From: Diatrype stigma | Lineage: Eukaryota > Ascomycota > Sordariomycetes > Xylariales > Diatrypaceae | DNA: 42,656 nucleotides | Direction: 5' to 3' | NCBI GenBank assembly: GCA_022225965.2 | Contig: JAKJXP020000182.1 | Span: 1 to 42,656, forward strand | In this document: one piece after another, positions 12,952 through 23,540 of the stretch | How the letters are laid out: each line of letters begins with the position of its first letter | Numbering within the stretch: position 1 is the first letter of the stretch | Translations under genes and position numbers: made by a program | The notes under the pieces: model-generated | The model's database searches: none | Told to the model about the DNA's origin: nothing | Seen by the model: only the letters and a program-made list of their open reading frames with translations

Positions 12952-13393
12952 CCTGTACGCCAAGTATAAAATCCCTTTGCGCATAAGCAGGGGCTAACCC
13001 CCCTATTTAGGACCCTGGTCCAATCTAAGAAAAGGGTTTATAACCGTACTAAGTTGGGAGTATGCCCCTAATATAAATAGCTAAGCAAGGGCCAATATAC
13101 TGCTGGATCCCTGTAGCTTATACGAGATGTGCCCCTATTCCGGCTAACCTGAAAGGCTTCTGAACTAGCGGATAGTCACTGAGTAATATGACATGTATAG
13201 ACAGGATTCACGTACGCAAGTGAAGGCTGGCAGGAAGATCAAGGACCTGTAAATATAAGATCTAAATGATAGCTGATCATCTAAGTTTTTATCTAAGCCC
13301 CACGTGCAAGCAACCGCCAATTCGCTGCCATTGACATCACCAAGACAGCATGGGAGCGACGTAATGAAGCACATTAGATATACCGTGACAAAC
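12952..13393. other. Intergenic between convergent genes
   Basis: 3' flanks of the Zn2Cys6 gene (+) and the aldo/keto reductase (-). A short palindrome-like GGGGCTAACCCCC occurs near 12990, similar to GGGGCTAGCCCC near 5345. No gene seen. Confidence 0.4.
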
Positions 13394-14580
13394 TCAAGCA
13401 TTCAGGAACTTCTCCTGCGCGCCGCCATAGCGCTCCCCACCGATGGGTAGGGTATTGAGCATGGTCTGGATCTCGGCCAGCTCGGCGTCGGTGAGCGCCG
13501 CGGCGTTGGTGTTCTCGACGACACGCTCGACGCGGGCGGAGCCGGGGATGGGGATGGCGCCCTGGGCGACCACCCAGCCGATGGCGACCTGCGACGTCGT
13601 CACGCCCTTGCGCTTGGCAATGCGCTCGACGGCCTCGACCAGCTTGAAGTTCTGGTCGAAGACGGCCGGCTGGAAGCGCGGTAGTATCCGCCGGAAGTCG
13701 TCCGCCGGCAGGTCGTCCAGCTTGCGCAGCTCACCCGTTAGCCAGCCGCGGCTGATGGGGCTGTATGCGATGATAGGGATACCCACTGTGTTACCTCCGT
13801 TAGAGAATGCTTCCCCCATGGTATTCTTCCTTGGCCCTTTCGGATGGTTACTTACGCTCGTGGCACGTCTCTACAATGCCATTGTGCAGGGGATCGGGTG
13901 TGAACAGGCTGAGCTCAACCTCGACGCCCGCGATGGGGTGCACGGCATGGGCCTTGCGGATCGTGGCGGCGCTGACCTCGCTCAGGCCGATGCCGCCGAT
14001 CTTGCCCTCCTTGACCAGTTCGGCCAACGCCCCAATGGAGGTCTCGATGGGAACTTTGGGGTCAACCCGTGCGCACTCGAATATGTCAATGGTCTTGGTC
14101 CCACCCAAGACTTTGACAGCCTCGTCAACAGACGCTCGGATGCCCTCCGGGCTGCCGTCGGGCCCGGTCCTGGCACCAAAGGCACCCTTGATACTTAGCA
14201 CGACCTTGCTAGCGTCCTCGGGGTACTGTTCGAAGTAGTACTTGAGTAAATGCAGCGAGTTGGCCTCGGGCGTGCCGTAGTGCATGCCCTCCGTATAAGT
14301 TAGTGCCGACAGATATCTTGTTCTTATACCGAGGCCGTACTTACGCCGTTCCACAGGTTGGCACCCTGTGCTAGCGCGGCCTTCAAGACTTTGGTCGCCG
14401 TTGGATACTCGACAGGCGCCCACGGTTTAGTCAAACCTATAATGTCTTGCGTTAACTTCGCAGTTTCATGTAGCTAGGTATGCCGAACAACCTAACAATG
14501 TACTTACCTAACATGCCGTACCCAACAGAGCCTACGGGCTTACCGTTGACAATCGTAACGGCTGCTCTAGCGGAACTCAT
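13394..14580 (-). CDS. Aldo/keto reductase, pyridoxal reductase-like
   Basis: Four exons on the minus strand: 14580-14508, 14436-14345, 14288-13856, 13794-13394, in phase, 332 aa, the normal AKR length. NADPH-dependent TIM-barrel oxidoreductase. Start ATG gives MSSARAAVTIVNGKPVGSVG. The active-site region is NLWNG followed by GMHYGTPEAN with the catalytic Tyr59, and VLSIKGAF supplies Lys89. DIFECARVDPKVPIE replaces the usual His region, as in fungal pyridoxal reductase (AKR8/Plr1-like) proteins. Cofactor-binding end PIPGSARVERVVENTNAA is intact. For the last intron an earlier acceptor near 13805 would add 4 residues; I prefer the one at 13795, which gives CHERNTVGIPIIAYSP. Substrate could be pyridoxal or another aldehyde/ketone. 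It is convergent with the Zn2Cys6 gene. Confidence 0.92.
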
Positions 14581-15540
14581 GATAAATAAACAATTGATAA
14601 TATATATAATACGGGTGCTGGTATGTATATCTGTGTGTTTCTGAAAGTGTGTGTTTCTGAAAGGAGTGTGGTTGCGATAGATTGTGCAGTCCCCAATCGC
14701 TGTCAATGCTGATGCGTGTTGCCCCTTTTAACGTCTACCAATGTCCATTCATAACAGACGTCCCCTAATAATTCTCTACCCCTGAGCGAAGGCACGCCGG
14801 TTAGTTGATGTCCTAAATCCGGCGGAATCTCACTCGGATCGGGTACTTAATTGCCTCCCGGGTACCGATCACGTGTGTTGGCTGACGAGCTTAGCGCATG
14901 GCATCGCCGAGTCAGATGCAAGTTGGCAGCAGGTAAGCCAGGGCTGAGCCAACATCAGAAACAAGGAGATAGCCTAACGGATCTTAGAATATCCTCCGCG
15001 CCTCCTCCTTAAGTGTCTTACTCAACAACTCTTACACAGTAACACCAACTAACTGAACGGACTTAATAATTACGACCCCTAATTCCAGCTCGGAAGGTGT
15101 TGTTTTCAGTGTTCTCACAGTGCGTGCATAGTTGTATTAAGACGAAAGTTTTCCGTGACAGGTCTTGACGAACTGCTACACTACTAGCTAATTGGTCATC
15201 CCTTAATAAATAAAGTTGTTAAAAACCAAGTTACGGAACTAGGTCATAAAATTGTTGTCATCAAGGTCTTTGAATAATCTTCTTTTTTTAGCGCTCGCTA
15301 TAGTTCAATGCCCTTATATACCTTCTGGATAAAACACGTCGTGGGCTTTGTGGCACTGCACAGTATGTCATTTCTTTGTATAAACATAGGACAAAGCCTC
15401 ATCTTAGGAGCACATCGCCGAAATAGGCGTTCGACATGATTATTTACTCAAGTCATATTCTTTTATCACTGGGCTATTATGGCTACATCATCAGGTAGTA
15501 TTTAGGTAGTCATAGTTCGTGTTAATACCTCGCACTACAT
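14581..15540. other. Intergenic; divergent promoter region
   Basis: Lies between the starts of the aldo/keto reductase (-) and the kinase-like gene (+), so it should hold both promoters. A GTGTGTTTCTGAAA element occurs twice in tandem around 14632-14660. No gene seen. Confidence 0.45.
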
Positions 15541-17012
15541 ATGGACGACCCATTCGGTCCGCCCGCACCTTCAAGACGAGCACCAGCAGCAGATGATGAT
15601 CCATTCGGGCCACCAGTACCATTTGGCAGGTCACGGTCTAGTACCGAGCCTCAGGAGTGGGCCGCAAGAGCGAAGGAACTATTCGATAGTCATCCTAAAT
15701 TCCGTGCTGAGAAACCCAAACCAAACAACAATGCGATCTTGATGCACATTATCCATGAAAAGGGCGACGGGGTGAGCCAGAGATACATGCTGAAAGCAGC
15801 ATATCCTGAAGTTGCGGGGGTGGTTCGGAATGAAATAGGCTACATGAATGTTCGTTTATGAGAAGATATTTTACTGTTTTGATTCCTCGTTATTATTGGC
15901 ACTCTGCTAACAGTCCTCCTGTAGCTCTTCCAATATGCTAGGCATATCGTCAACTTAATCACGTTGGTCGATGATCCAATGAAGTTGACACCATTTGGGG
16001 GCTGGGCACATCCTTATCTGATTATGGAATCCTTGGAAAATGGGACTCTGCGAGAGTTCCAGAAAAGGGTCGCAGATATGCAGAGGCAACTCCCCAATGG
16101 GGGCAGGCTTCCACTCCCCAATAGGTTGCTCTGGTCAATTTTTATATGCTGTAAGCAGTACTGTGATATTGGTAGTAGAGGTAGGACTGATAAAATTGCA
16201 GTGATCCGAGCCTGTGTCGGAATGGCTTGGCCACCGCTTGGGCCCAATGTTGAGTTAGAGGTACCTCTCGGGAAAGAACCTTCCATGATCACTCATAGCG
16301 ATATGCATGGGGATAATAGTATGTTTAGGAACCCATCATCCCACATGGCTTTGGGTGAGTGGCGGCATTGCTGATATTCATAGTGATGTTCGGAGACCTC
16401 AATCCACAGGAAGCAGAACATTCGCGAATACCAATATTAAAGCTCATCGACTTTGGTGAGGCACAGAGGATGACAGCTCCGAATCACACGTATCCCGTAG
16501 ATAAATTCTCGATGAATAGATTCGACAACCCTCTTGGATTGGATAAAAGGTAAGCATGTTCTCAAATACGGTGACGATGTGCTGCTAACCTAGTGTCCTA
16601 GTCGAGCTGCTTCTGGAAGACGGAACGTGGCCATTGATAAGAATCTCCTTGATGTCGGATGCGTAAGTCCTTAGGACCCAATATGACTGAACCGAAACAA
16701 TTACTGATATTGGTGCAGGTCATGGCCCGACTTATAGCAGGTGTCGAGTTTGCTTTCGTCCCAGCGTGCCGGGGGTATATTCAAGACCCTACTATACATC
16801 CGAGTCTCGACCCCGATCTATGCCTCCTAGTCCAACGATGCCTAGCTGTCGATCCACAGAACCGACCACGGTTGGAAGAACTGATACCTTTACTGGCAGC
16901 AAATCTTAGGACAGAGGCCTATTATAAAAGCCTGCCAGGGTATGATACCATGGAGAGTGACATGACTTTGCAGCTCATCGCATCAAGATTTATCTTGAAT
17001 GCCGATATCTAG
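15541..17012 (+). CDS. Divergent protein kinase-like protein
   Basis: Six exons, in phase: 15541-15849, 15925-16150, 16202-16318, 16384-16549, 16602-16662, 16719-17012, giving 390 aa. The catalytic loop THSDMHGDN (H210, D212, N217) and the metal-binding LIDFGEAQ (D240) are present. YMLKAA (K85) and RNEIGYMN (E98) are candidates for the ATP-anchoring Lys-Glu pair. RCLAVDPQNRPRLEEL is the normal kinase C-terminal helix. No glycine-rich loop is visible and the activation segment is short, so it may be a lineage-specific, possibly weak kinase. The N-terminus holds two copies of DDPFGPP; DPF is a known adaptor (AP-2) binding motif, though a role here is speculative. The exon 1 donor GTTCGT is weak; the others are good. 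Partner and substrate unknown. Confidence 0.85.
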
Positions 17013-17912
17013 ATGAAGGCCTCCGGGCACGAATATTACACGCTACAATGTGTCTTAATAACCATGCTCAATCTATGTTCTTCACGAAAAACGGCGGTGT
17101 CAAAAGGCCTAGTTAGCAGACCATACATGTCTGAGATGTGGCAGCCCATTCGGGCTAATAAATAGTTTGATCCTGTTTGTTCACTCCTGTTGGTCGAACA
17201 CCATGCACCTTGATAATTCTTCAACTGGGGGCTTAGAAAGTACTCAAATTGTCTATAGCAACTCCACCTAATCCGGGAAGGCGTCAGACTTTTCCTTCGA
17301 CTTTTCCATCGGTCATATAATGTGCTGCCTCCTCGGCCCTTCGGTCTGGTCCCGCCAAAACTGGGGAGGAAAAATGCCACTTATTAAGTGCCGTCATATG
17401 GCGTGCTACTTATTGCGGTATTATTTCAAAGCCGGCTGACAAAAGAAGAGAAGCTAGATGGTTAGGTATAAGCGCAGCCCAGCATATGAAGATCGTCGCG
17501 CGGACATACTCACCAGTAGCAGAGCAAATGCCGAGATGGTTGTCAAACCCGCCCCCACCCCGGGATAGTGTTCAGCTTTTCAGCAGGGGGTCACGAAGCT
17601 ATAGTCATGGTGCGGCACCACGACCACTAGTCTCACAACGGCCCGCCATAGAGACCCCCCTGACGATGAAATTTGATCTTATCAGATCATCAGATTACGT
17701 ACATCGAGATGACGGCTGTGTGGAATATCCGTGATTCGAACTCTTCTCCCCGCTCTCCGATACCGCCAATGAGTGATGCAGAATTTCCAGTAATTTGGGA
17801 GTAAGGAAAAGTTTTTATATATGTCGCCCTCGAAAATGCCGCTGCCCGAAGATCACTCATGTCAAATCTCGAACGGGTACGGTCAACAACGTGACAACCG
17901 AGTCTATCCGCC
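17013..17912. other. Intergenic, no gene seen; P450 promoter
   Basis: Open frames here (17036-17380 minus, 17486-17734 plus) show no family features or splice context. The last 150 bases before 17913 are the likely P450 promoter. Confidence 0.4.
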
Positions 17913-19678
17913 ATGGATGAAATCTACGGCGCAGTAATGGGTCACGGACTCATCCAAGTGACTACGCTGGCTGTCATCATCTCTACGTACCTTCTTTTCA
18001 AATTGTACAAGGTGTACGTCCCAGTACACTACCCCCGGAATCTCCCGCGCCTCGGAAGCCGGGAAGGCATCTCATGGAATGATATGAGAAAGAAATACCA
18101 TACGGACTGTCTAGCTGTCTTTGACGATGCATACCAGAATGTAGGTTATATTAACATCTCTTTTTTCATGGCGAGCTGCCTGTTAAACATTCATACAATA
18201 GTATTCTAAGAAGGGCCTCTCCGTTCTCATGCCCGTGTTTGGGCCTCATGATGAAGTCATATTACCGCCCAAATCATTGCAGTGGCTCTGCAAGCAGCCA
18301 GACCATGTGGTCAGCTCGATGGAAGCGCAAATTGATGGCATACAACTCCACCATAGTCTCGGCCACAAGTTCGCGTATGACCCATGGGGGGGTATGATGG
18401 TCAAGTCGGACCTGAACAGTGCACTGGAGACAGTATGTGCCGTCATGAACGACGAACTGCGCTTTGCTTTCGACTCGGTCTTTGGAACAGACACGGAGGA
18501 ATGGAAGGAAATTGATCTCTTTTCGGCATGCCGCACCATTGGGGGTCGAGCCACACTACGCTTCACGCTCGGTGACTCTCCTGAAGGACGACGCCTCTGT
18601 AAGTCGAGAACCCAGCTGCGTTTTCACACGGATGAACGAAGATTAACCAATGTGCGAGTTAGGCGCGGATGAGGGATTTCTTGCTGCCTCTTACGATGTC
18701 CTAGATGGTATGCTTGACTTGGCTGGTGCTATGGCATCGCATCGGAAAGGCTTGAGACCCTTTCTCGGCCCCTGGGCAGGCAGGGCAATGAACGCGAAAT
18801 TGCGAAACCTCGAGAAGGGATTCGAGCCTCTGTGGAGAGAGAGACTTAATATCATCGAGCAGCCCGGTGCAGAGAAGAATTCCCCGATGCCTCAGGATCT
18901 CATACAGATGATGCTGGAATACGCTGTCAAGGAGCGACCCAAAGAGGCACACAATCTTGCCGATATGACAAAGCGTCTGGCAGTCTCGAACTTTGGCACA
19001 ATGCACCAGACTATCATCTCACTGCACAACATCTTCCTCAACGTACTAGACTCGGACCCGGAGTTCAACACCATCTCCGTCCTCCGTGACGAAGTAAGAA
19101 CGGTGCTCGGCGACGGCGACAGTGACACGACCTCCAAGCACTGGACCAGAGCCAAGGTCGCGTCCATGACACGGACCGACAGCGCGAACCGCGAGACCAT
19201 GCGCGTGAACTCGTTCATCGGCCGCACCGTGCAGCGCCTAGTCGTCGCCAAGGAGGGCCTGGTGACGGAGGACGGGATCCGGCTGCCGCAGGGGACCATG
19301 GTGTCCATCCTGGCGCACCCGTCGCAGACGGACGCGGAGGCGTTCGTAGACCCGCTCAAGTACGACCCGTTCCGGTTCTCGCGGCAGCGCGAGGCGGCGG
19401 CCGACCCGGCCACGGGCCGGCCGGGCCTCAACAACCTCAGCTTCGCCTCCACGTCGGCCGACTACCTCCCCTTCAGCCACGGCCGGCACGCGTGTCCCGG
19501 CCGGTTCCTGGTCGACTTCGAGATGAAGATGATCCTGTCCTACGCCGTCATGAACTACGACATGGAGTTCCCCGAGAGCTACGGCGGCAAGCGGCCCCCG
19601 CTGAGCTGGTTTGCCGGCTTTGGCATCCCGCCGCTGGAAGCTAAGATCAGGGTCAGGAGAAGGAAGGTGGCAGCGTAG
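17913..19678 (+). CDS. Cytochrome P450 monooxygenase
   Basis: Three exons: 17913-18140, 18211-18598, 18663-19678, 543 aa. A haem-thiolate monooxygenase anchored in the ER by an N-terminal helix (about residues 10-30, TTLAVIISTYLLFKLY). The K-helix ExxR is E383-T-M-R386 in NRETMRVNS, the PERF-like region is KYDPFRFSRQRE, and the haem loop is PFSHGRHACPGRF with the cysteine ligand at 483. The I-helix reads SNFGTMHQT in place of the usual AGxDTT, as in several fungal terpene/polyketide hydroxylases. The sequence DGIQLHHSLGHKFAYDPWGG is typical of such secondary-metabolism P450s. The last exon is distinctly GC-rich, especially 19080-19660. Substrate unknown; it could work with the flavin oxidoreductase and aldo/keto reductase nearby. 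Confidence 0.95.
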
Positions 19679-20407
19679 TCCGTTAGCTCAGTCGGAGTCA
19701 GCCTCTGTACCTCTAGCAACTTCAGCAGATAGCTCTGACTAGATACGAGCTTCCTAAGCTAGAGCAGGAAGGGCGGTTTATATACAGGATAGAGCAGTAT
19801 AGAGTTTCGGATAGAAGTTGTATTGCCCAGGTGGAGCGGTTCCTAGAGGCTAGCTCATGGAGCCCCTGACCTAGAACATTCTTATAGGTAGTGTCCCGTA
19901 TGCACTATTCTGCATCTCCCATCATCATCCAATTCCGTACTTTTGCGATTGTTCACATGTTGATATCCGTGTCAGATGATTACCTATCGACGTGGTCTAC
20001 GTTGTGGAGACGTGTCGAGGTAGAATATAAGGAAGGGCTACATTCATAACAGTGTTTAGGCCTCTGCCAACCCCGGTAGCAGCCTCAGCGTCGTTTGAGT
20101 CCCTGGCAACGTCCGCAACACCTTCAGCTATCCTCACGATAACCTCTACCTACTATATGAGACATGGCATTGTTACATAGTATATCAAAGAGTGGCCCGT
20201 GTCACTATTATGTAACCGATCTATCTCGAGCTGCTCTGCTCCTTTCGATATGCCCGCGTCGCCCAGTGTCTGTACCAGCAAACTCACAATGGCAAGCGAT
20301 TCATAACTGCCACTCTGGCTATTTCAGCCATAACTGGACATATATCTCCAAGCGCAGCTGCCGGGACTGGAGGAGCGCTAGCACCTCAGGCAGACATCAA
20401 TGCCAAC
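19679..20407. other. Intergenic, possible decayed repeat
   Basis: Around 19700-19870 a plus-strand frame reads LTRYELPKLEQEGRF and continues VERFLEASSWSP before a stop; it looks protein-like but has no start and no recognised family, so it may be a transposon remnant. From about 20217 an ATG-less frame is open into the hypothetical ORF at 20408. Confidence 0.3.
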
Positions 20408-20743
20408 ATGAAACGACCGGCTGATGCTGATTCGACAACCCGAAGACGAAAGAAGCGCAAGGATGGAAAGAGCTACAACACCCGGTCTGCTGCTGACGGA
20501 GCAGCCTTACAGCCCGGTGGTGCATCGGCTGCTGCTGGAGCCGTGCCAACAACTATAGCCACGCAGCCCGATACTGATAGCACTCCGGCAGCGCCAACTG
20601 CAGAATCCGAAGGTGTTCACGATGATGTTGCCGCCAGTAATCTACCGGTAAGCCCGAATGGCCACGGTCCCAGTGAGGAAACCACGGCTTCGGGTGATAA
20701 GCAAGGGGCTGCGAAGGATGTCCAGGGTAATACTGATCACTAG
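20408..20743 (+). CDS. Small low-complexity hypothetical protein
   Basis: Possible 111-aa product starting MKRPADADSTTRRRKKRKDG, which has a strong bipartite nuclear localisation signal, followed by an Ala/Pro/Thr/Ser-rich disordered tail with no domain. The same frame is open upstream to about 20217 (including THNGKRFITATLA) without an ATG, so an upstream exon is possible. No splice signals convinced me. It could be a real lineage-specific nuclear protein or part of an old repeat. Confidence 0.3.
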   Translation: MKRPADADSTTRRRKKRKDGKSYNTRSAADGAALQPGGASAAAGAVPTTIATQPDTDSTPAAPTAESEGVHDDVAASNLPVSPNGHGPSEETTASGDKQGAAKDVQGNTDH

Positions 20744-20851
20744 GTAGTAGTAGTAGATAGGCGATGGCGATATCTGGAAAGTTCCGAAACTCCAAGTCAA
20801 AAATAAAAAAAAAGATAAAAAGGTTACTGGCCTGGTTAGGGTCAGGTCTGT

Positions 20852-20982
20852 TGTCCAAGGCGAGGATTGAACTCGCGATCTCCGCATGGCATGATGACCT
20901 CGCTAACGACGTCTGGACGTGGTGTTCCAGACATCAGCAAGGAAATATAAGAGCGACATGCTAACCACTGCACCACTCGGAC
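20852..20982 (-). tRNA. tRNA-like gene with intron, anticodon uncertain
   Basis: On the minus strand the acceptor stem GTCCGAG (20982-20976) pairs with CTTGGAC (20859-20853) with one wobble, and the T arm GCGAG-TTCAATC-CTCGC is perfect. The D arm GTGC-AGTGGTTA-GCAT is acceptable. The anticodon stem TCGCT pairs with AGCGA, and the 5' half of the loop reads CTTATA, suggesting anticodon UAU (Ile) with an intron after position 37. The intron (about 41 nt) holds a 7-bp hairpin GTCTGGA/TCCAGAC. However the region after AGCGA is 23 nt, far longer than a class I variable loop, so either the intron boundary is different or the gene is aberrant. Identity should be treated as open. Confidence 0.6.
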
Positions 20983-21749
20983 TTATTTTCGGTTTCTTAT
21001 CTTCACATATGGCTCAAGTGCAGTTACTGATAGCTTTTGTGGGGCTAGGGCAAGCCGCGGGCCGATAGAGTGGGTGATGATCCAATGGGTAGGTATAGGT
21101 AGGTACCTCCGTAACTGTGATACTTCGTATGGTGCCGGAATCCCCCGGATGGTCTGAAACCATGCCAAAGTTGAGTTTTTGATGATATGCAGGTATGCAG
21201 GTATCTTATAGCCTGCAGGTCATTCTGATTGGATATACACATCTGCAGCACATACTTTTAGCTCAGGGGAGATTGTTGGTGTTTTCAGAAGCTACTGTGA
21301 ATAAGGAAACGGTTCTGCTTGAAAACGACGATTTTATGGCACCTACTCGTCAGGGCTCTATGTAGTACGTATCTAGGTTCGTAAGTGCCCAGTAGCTGCT
21401 GTATTTATGCTATTTGCTACCTACTATAGCCCCTGTAGCTCCTACCTATAGCTCCTATAGCTGTTGTGGCTGTTGTGGCTGACAGCTACACTTTGTTTCA
21501 TCCGATGTACCAACACATTCTCACAGCGTGGTATAATGTTTATGGATGTATACTGTATCATAAGGTACACCACGACAATTTACATACAGTATAAAGTTCC
21601 GCCTTGATGTCTCCCTATGTGCTGCCTGCTACCTACGCATCACAACGTGTCCGGGTGTATGGCATATGGTGTGTGCTTATTGCAACGGGCCCCAATTACC
21701 TAATAGTCACTGATCCAGCTGATGTATTAAGTCCTTAGGGTTTCTGTTG
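20983..21749. other. Intergenic, no gene seen
   Basis: Contains short direct repeats such as GGTAGGTATAGGTAGGTA (21089-21106), TATGCAGGTATGCAGGTAT (21185-21205) and tandem TGTTGTGGC copies near 21463-21480. No coding signal. Confidence 0.4.
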
Positions 21750-21754
21750 CAATT

Positions 21755-21890
21755 GTTCCTTATTGGAAGGAAAGGAAGGAAAGGAAACAGAAGGTTTCCT
21801 GACCTGTATCTAATTACAATGGAGTGAATTCCTTCGGAATTCACTTTACCTTATCGGACCTATTATAGCTTATCTCAGGATCCACAGGTG
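21755..21890. repeat. Less-mutated copy of the dispersed repeat (copy B), with palindrome
   Basis: Counterpart of 1085-1255. It has a GGAAGGAAAGG purine tract, TTTCCTGACCTGTATC, TAATTACAAT and a perfect palindrome GTGAATTCC-TTC-GGAATTCAC, then TCAGGATCCACAGGTG. The palindrome could be an internal or terminal structure of a mobile element; no coding part of an element is attached. Confidence 0.6.
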
Positions 21891-22304
21891 TACCTCGGTA
21901 TATAAATGCATGTACGAAGCATGTACGAACGGGAGACGGGCAGAACGGGATGACACTAGTTATAATTTGGGCTTAGCGCCTAACTCGCATATGATTGGCC
22001 ACCATGCCGATCAGTCTGTCATCGTTCAGCTGTACTTTTGTGGCTTCGCCTTGCTATCTTCGTCAATGGTTGCCCATCGTCGTCAGCTTCCCAGTTGCCA
22101 TGATGTATGAAATCTAGTCGTTGTTTTCCAAACAAATACTCGTCATTCTTTTTGCAACTGCATACCTACAATTCTGCCCCTTTCCAATTTGTCTCATCTT
22201 TTCTTACCGTTCTTGTTGTAATTGCGCTGCGGCGACTCGTTCTTGCAATAGTTGCAACAGTTGCAACCTAACTTCTGTCTATTTTCGAACACGCATCACA
22301 TAAA

Positions 22305-23540
22305 ATGTCCGATCTGTACCTTTCGCATATTAGGAATTGGTTCCTCAGGTCGCCACCGGCAGAGTGGTTGATCAAGAACGCCCGGGAGCTATTGATTGGC
22401 ACCCTGCGACAAGGCCCGATACCTCAACATGTCGCCTTCGAGATGGACGGGAATAGGCGTTTTGCCAAGAATCACAAGATCGAAACCATAGAGGGCCATC
22501 ATCTCGGCTTCGAGGCGCTCGCAAGGGTACTTTACCCAACACAAACCGGCCGCGACTTATACAGGAGTGTATGGCTAATGCATATCATCGTTAGGTGCTA
22601 GAGATCTGCTACAAGTCCGGGGTCAAAGTCGTTACCGTCTACGCCTTCAGCATCGAGAACTTCAACCGACCGAAACACGAAGTCAAAGGACTGATGGCAA
22701 TGGCTAAGGTCAAGCTGGAACAGCTAGTCCAGCACGGCGAGCTACTCGATCGATATGGCGCCAAGCTTCGAATATTAGGAGAGCGAGATCTGATTCCGGA
22801 TGATGTCCTACCACACGTGGACCGGGCTGTCGAAATGACGAAACATAATACCGAGTGAGCATTCTCTGGAAGGGTAATATCTGGTCTAGCTGGTATTAAC
22901 GAGAGATTTCAGCGCCGTGCTCAACATCTGCTTCCCGTACACGTCGAGAGCGGAAATGACCAGCGCGATCAGGGCGACGGTGGAAGAGTACACCACACCG
23001 TCTCGGTCGACGAACGGGCCGTTCTCACAGAGTAGGATTTCGCAGAAGATACGATCCAAGCAGCTCAAGCAAGGCCGCTCGAACTCGACCTCGACATCGC
23101 CACCCCGCGAGACGTCGCCCGATCCCACCGTCAAGTCAGACGCGGGCGAGTCGTCGGTCTCCTCGACCACGGCGCTAGACCCGGACTCCCCGCCCCTGCC
23201 GCCGTCCGCGACCCCGGGCCACCACCATCACCGCGATCACCCCGCGCCCCAGTACCCGAACCCGGAGACGATCACGGCCGAGACGCTCGACGGCCACACG
23301 TACACGCGGGAGGACCCGCCGCTGGACATCTTCATCCGCACGAGCGGGGTGACGCGGCTGAGCGACTTCATGCTGTGGCAGTGCCACGAGGACACGCACA
23401 TCTTCTTCCTGGACTGCTTCTGGCCCGAGTTCGACCTGTGGCAGTTCGTCCCCGTCCTCGTGGAGTGGCAGTGGCGGCAGAAGAAGATGGTGGAGCGGGA
23501 GGGGAACTCGCGCAGGGTGCTCAAAGACCGCGTAGACTAA
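22305..23540 (+). CDS. cis-prenyltransferase (dehydrodolichyl diphosphate synthase, Rer2-type)
   Basis: Three exons: 22305-22526, 22595-22854, 22913-23540, 369 aa. Adds isopentenyl units in cis to farnesyl diphosphate to make the dolichol precursor for protein glycosylation at the ER. Family motifs: FEMDGNRRFAK with catalytic D48, GHHLGFEAL, VVTVYAFSIENFNR, and the substrate-phosphate motif RTSGVTRLSDF (R303 to F313), then DTHIFFLDCFWPEFD. N-terminal helical part lacks a signal peptide. Between NICFPYTSRAEM and the RTSG motif there is an insertion of about 100 residues, Ser/Pro-rich with a GHHHHRDHP run; similar insertions are known in filamentous fungal Rer2 proteins. The last exon is GC-rich. 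Housekeeping rather than cluster gene, in my view. Confidence 0.95.

Noticed and set aside
18892..19452. 186-aa minus-strand open frame
   Set aside because: Antisense to the GC-rich last exon of the P450; no family features.
22305..23540. cis-prenyltransferase as part of a terpenoid cluster
   Set aside because: Motifs match the housekeeping Rer2 dolichol enzyme and neighbours on the right are housekeeping.
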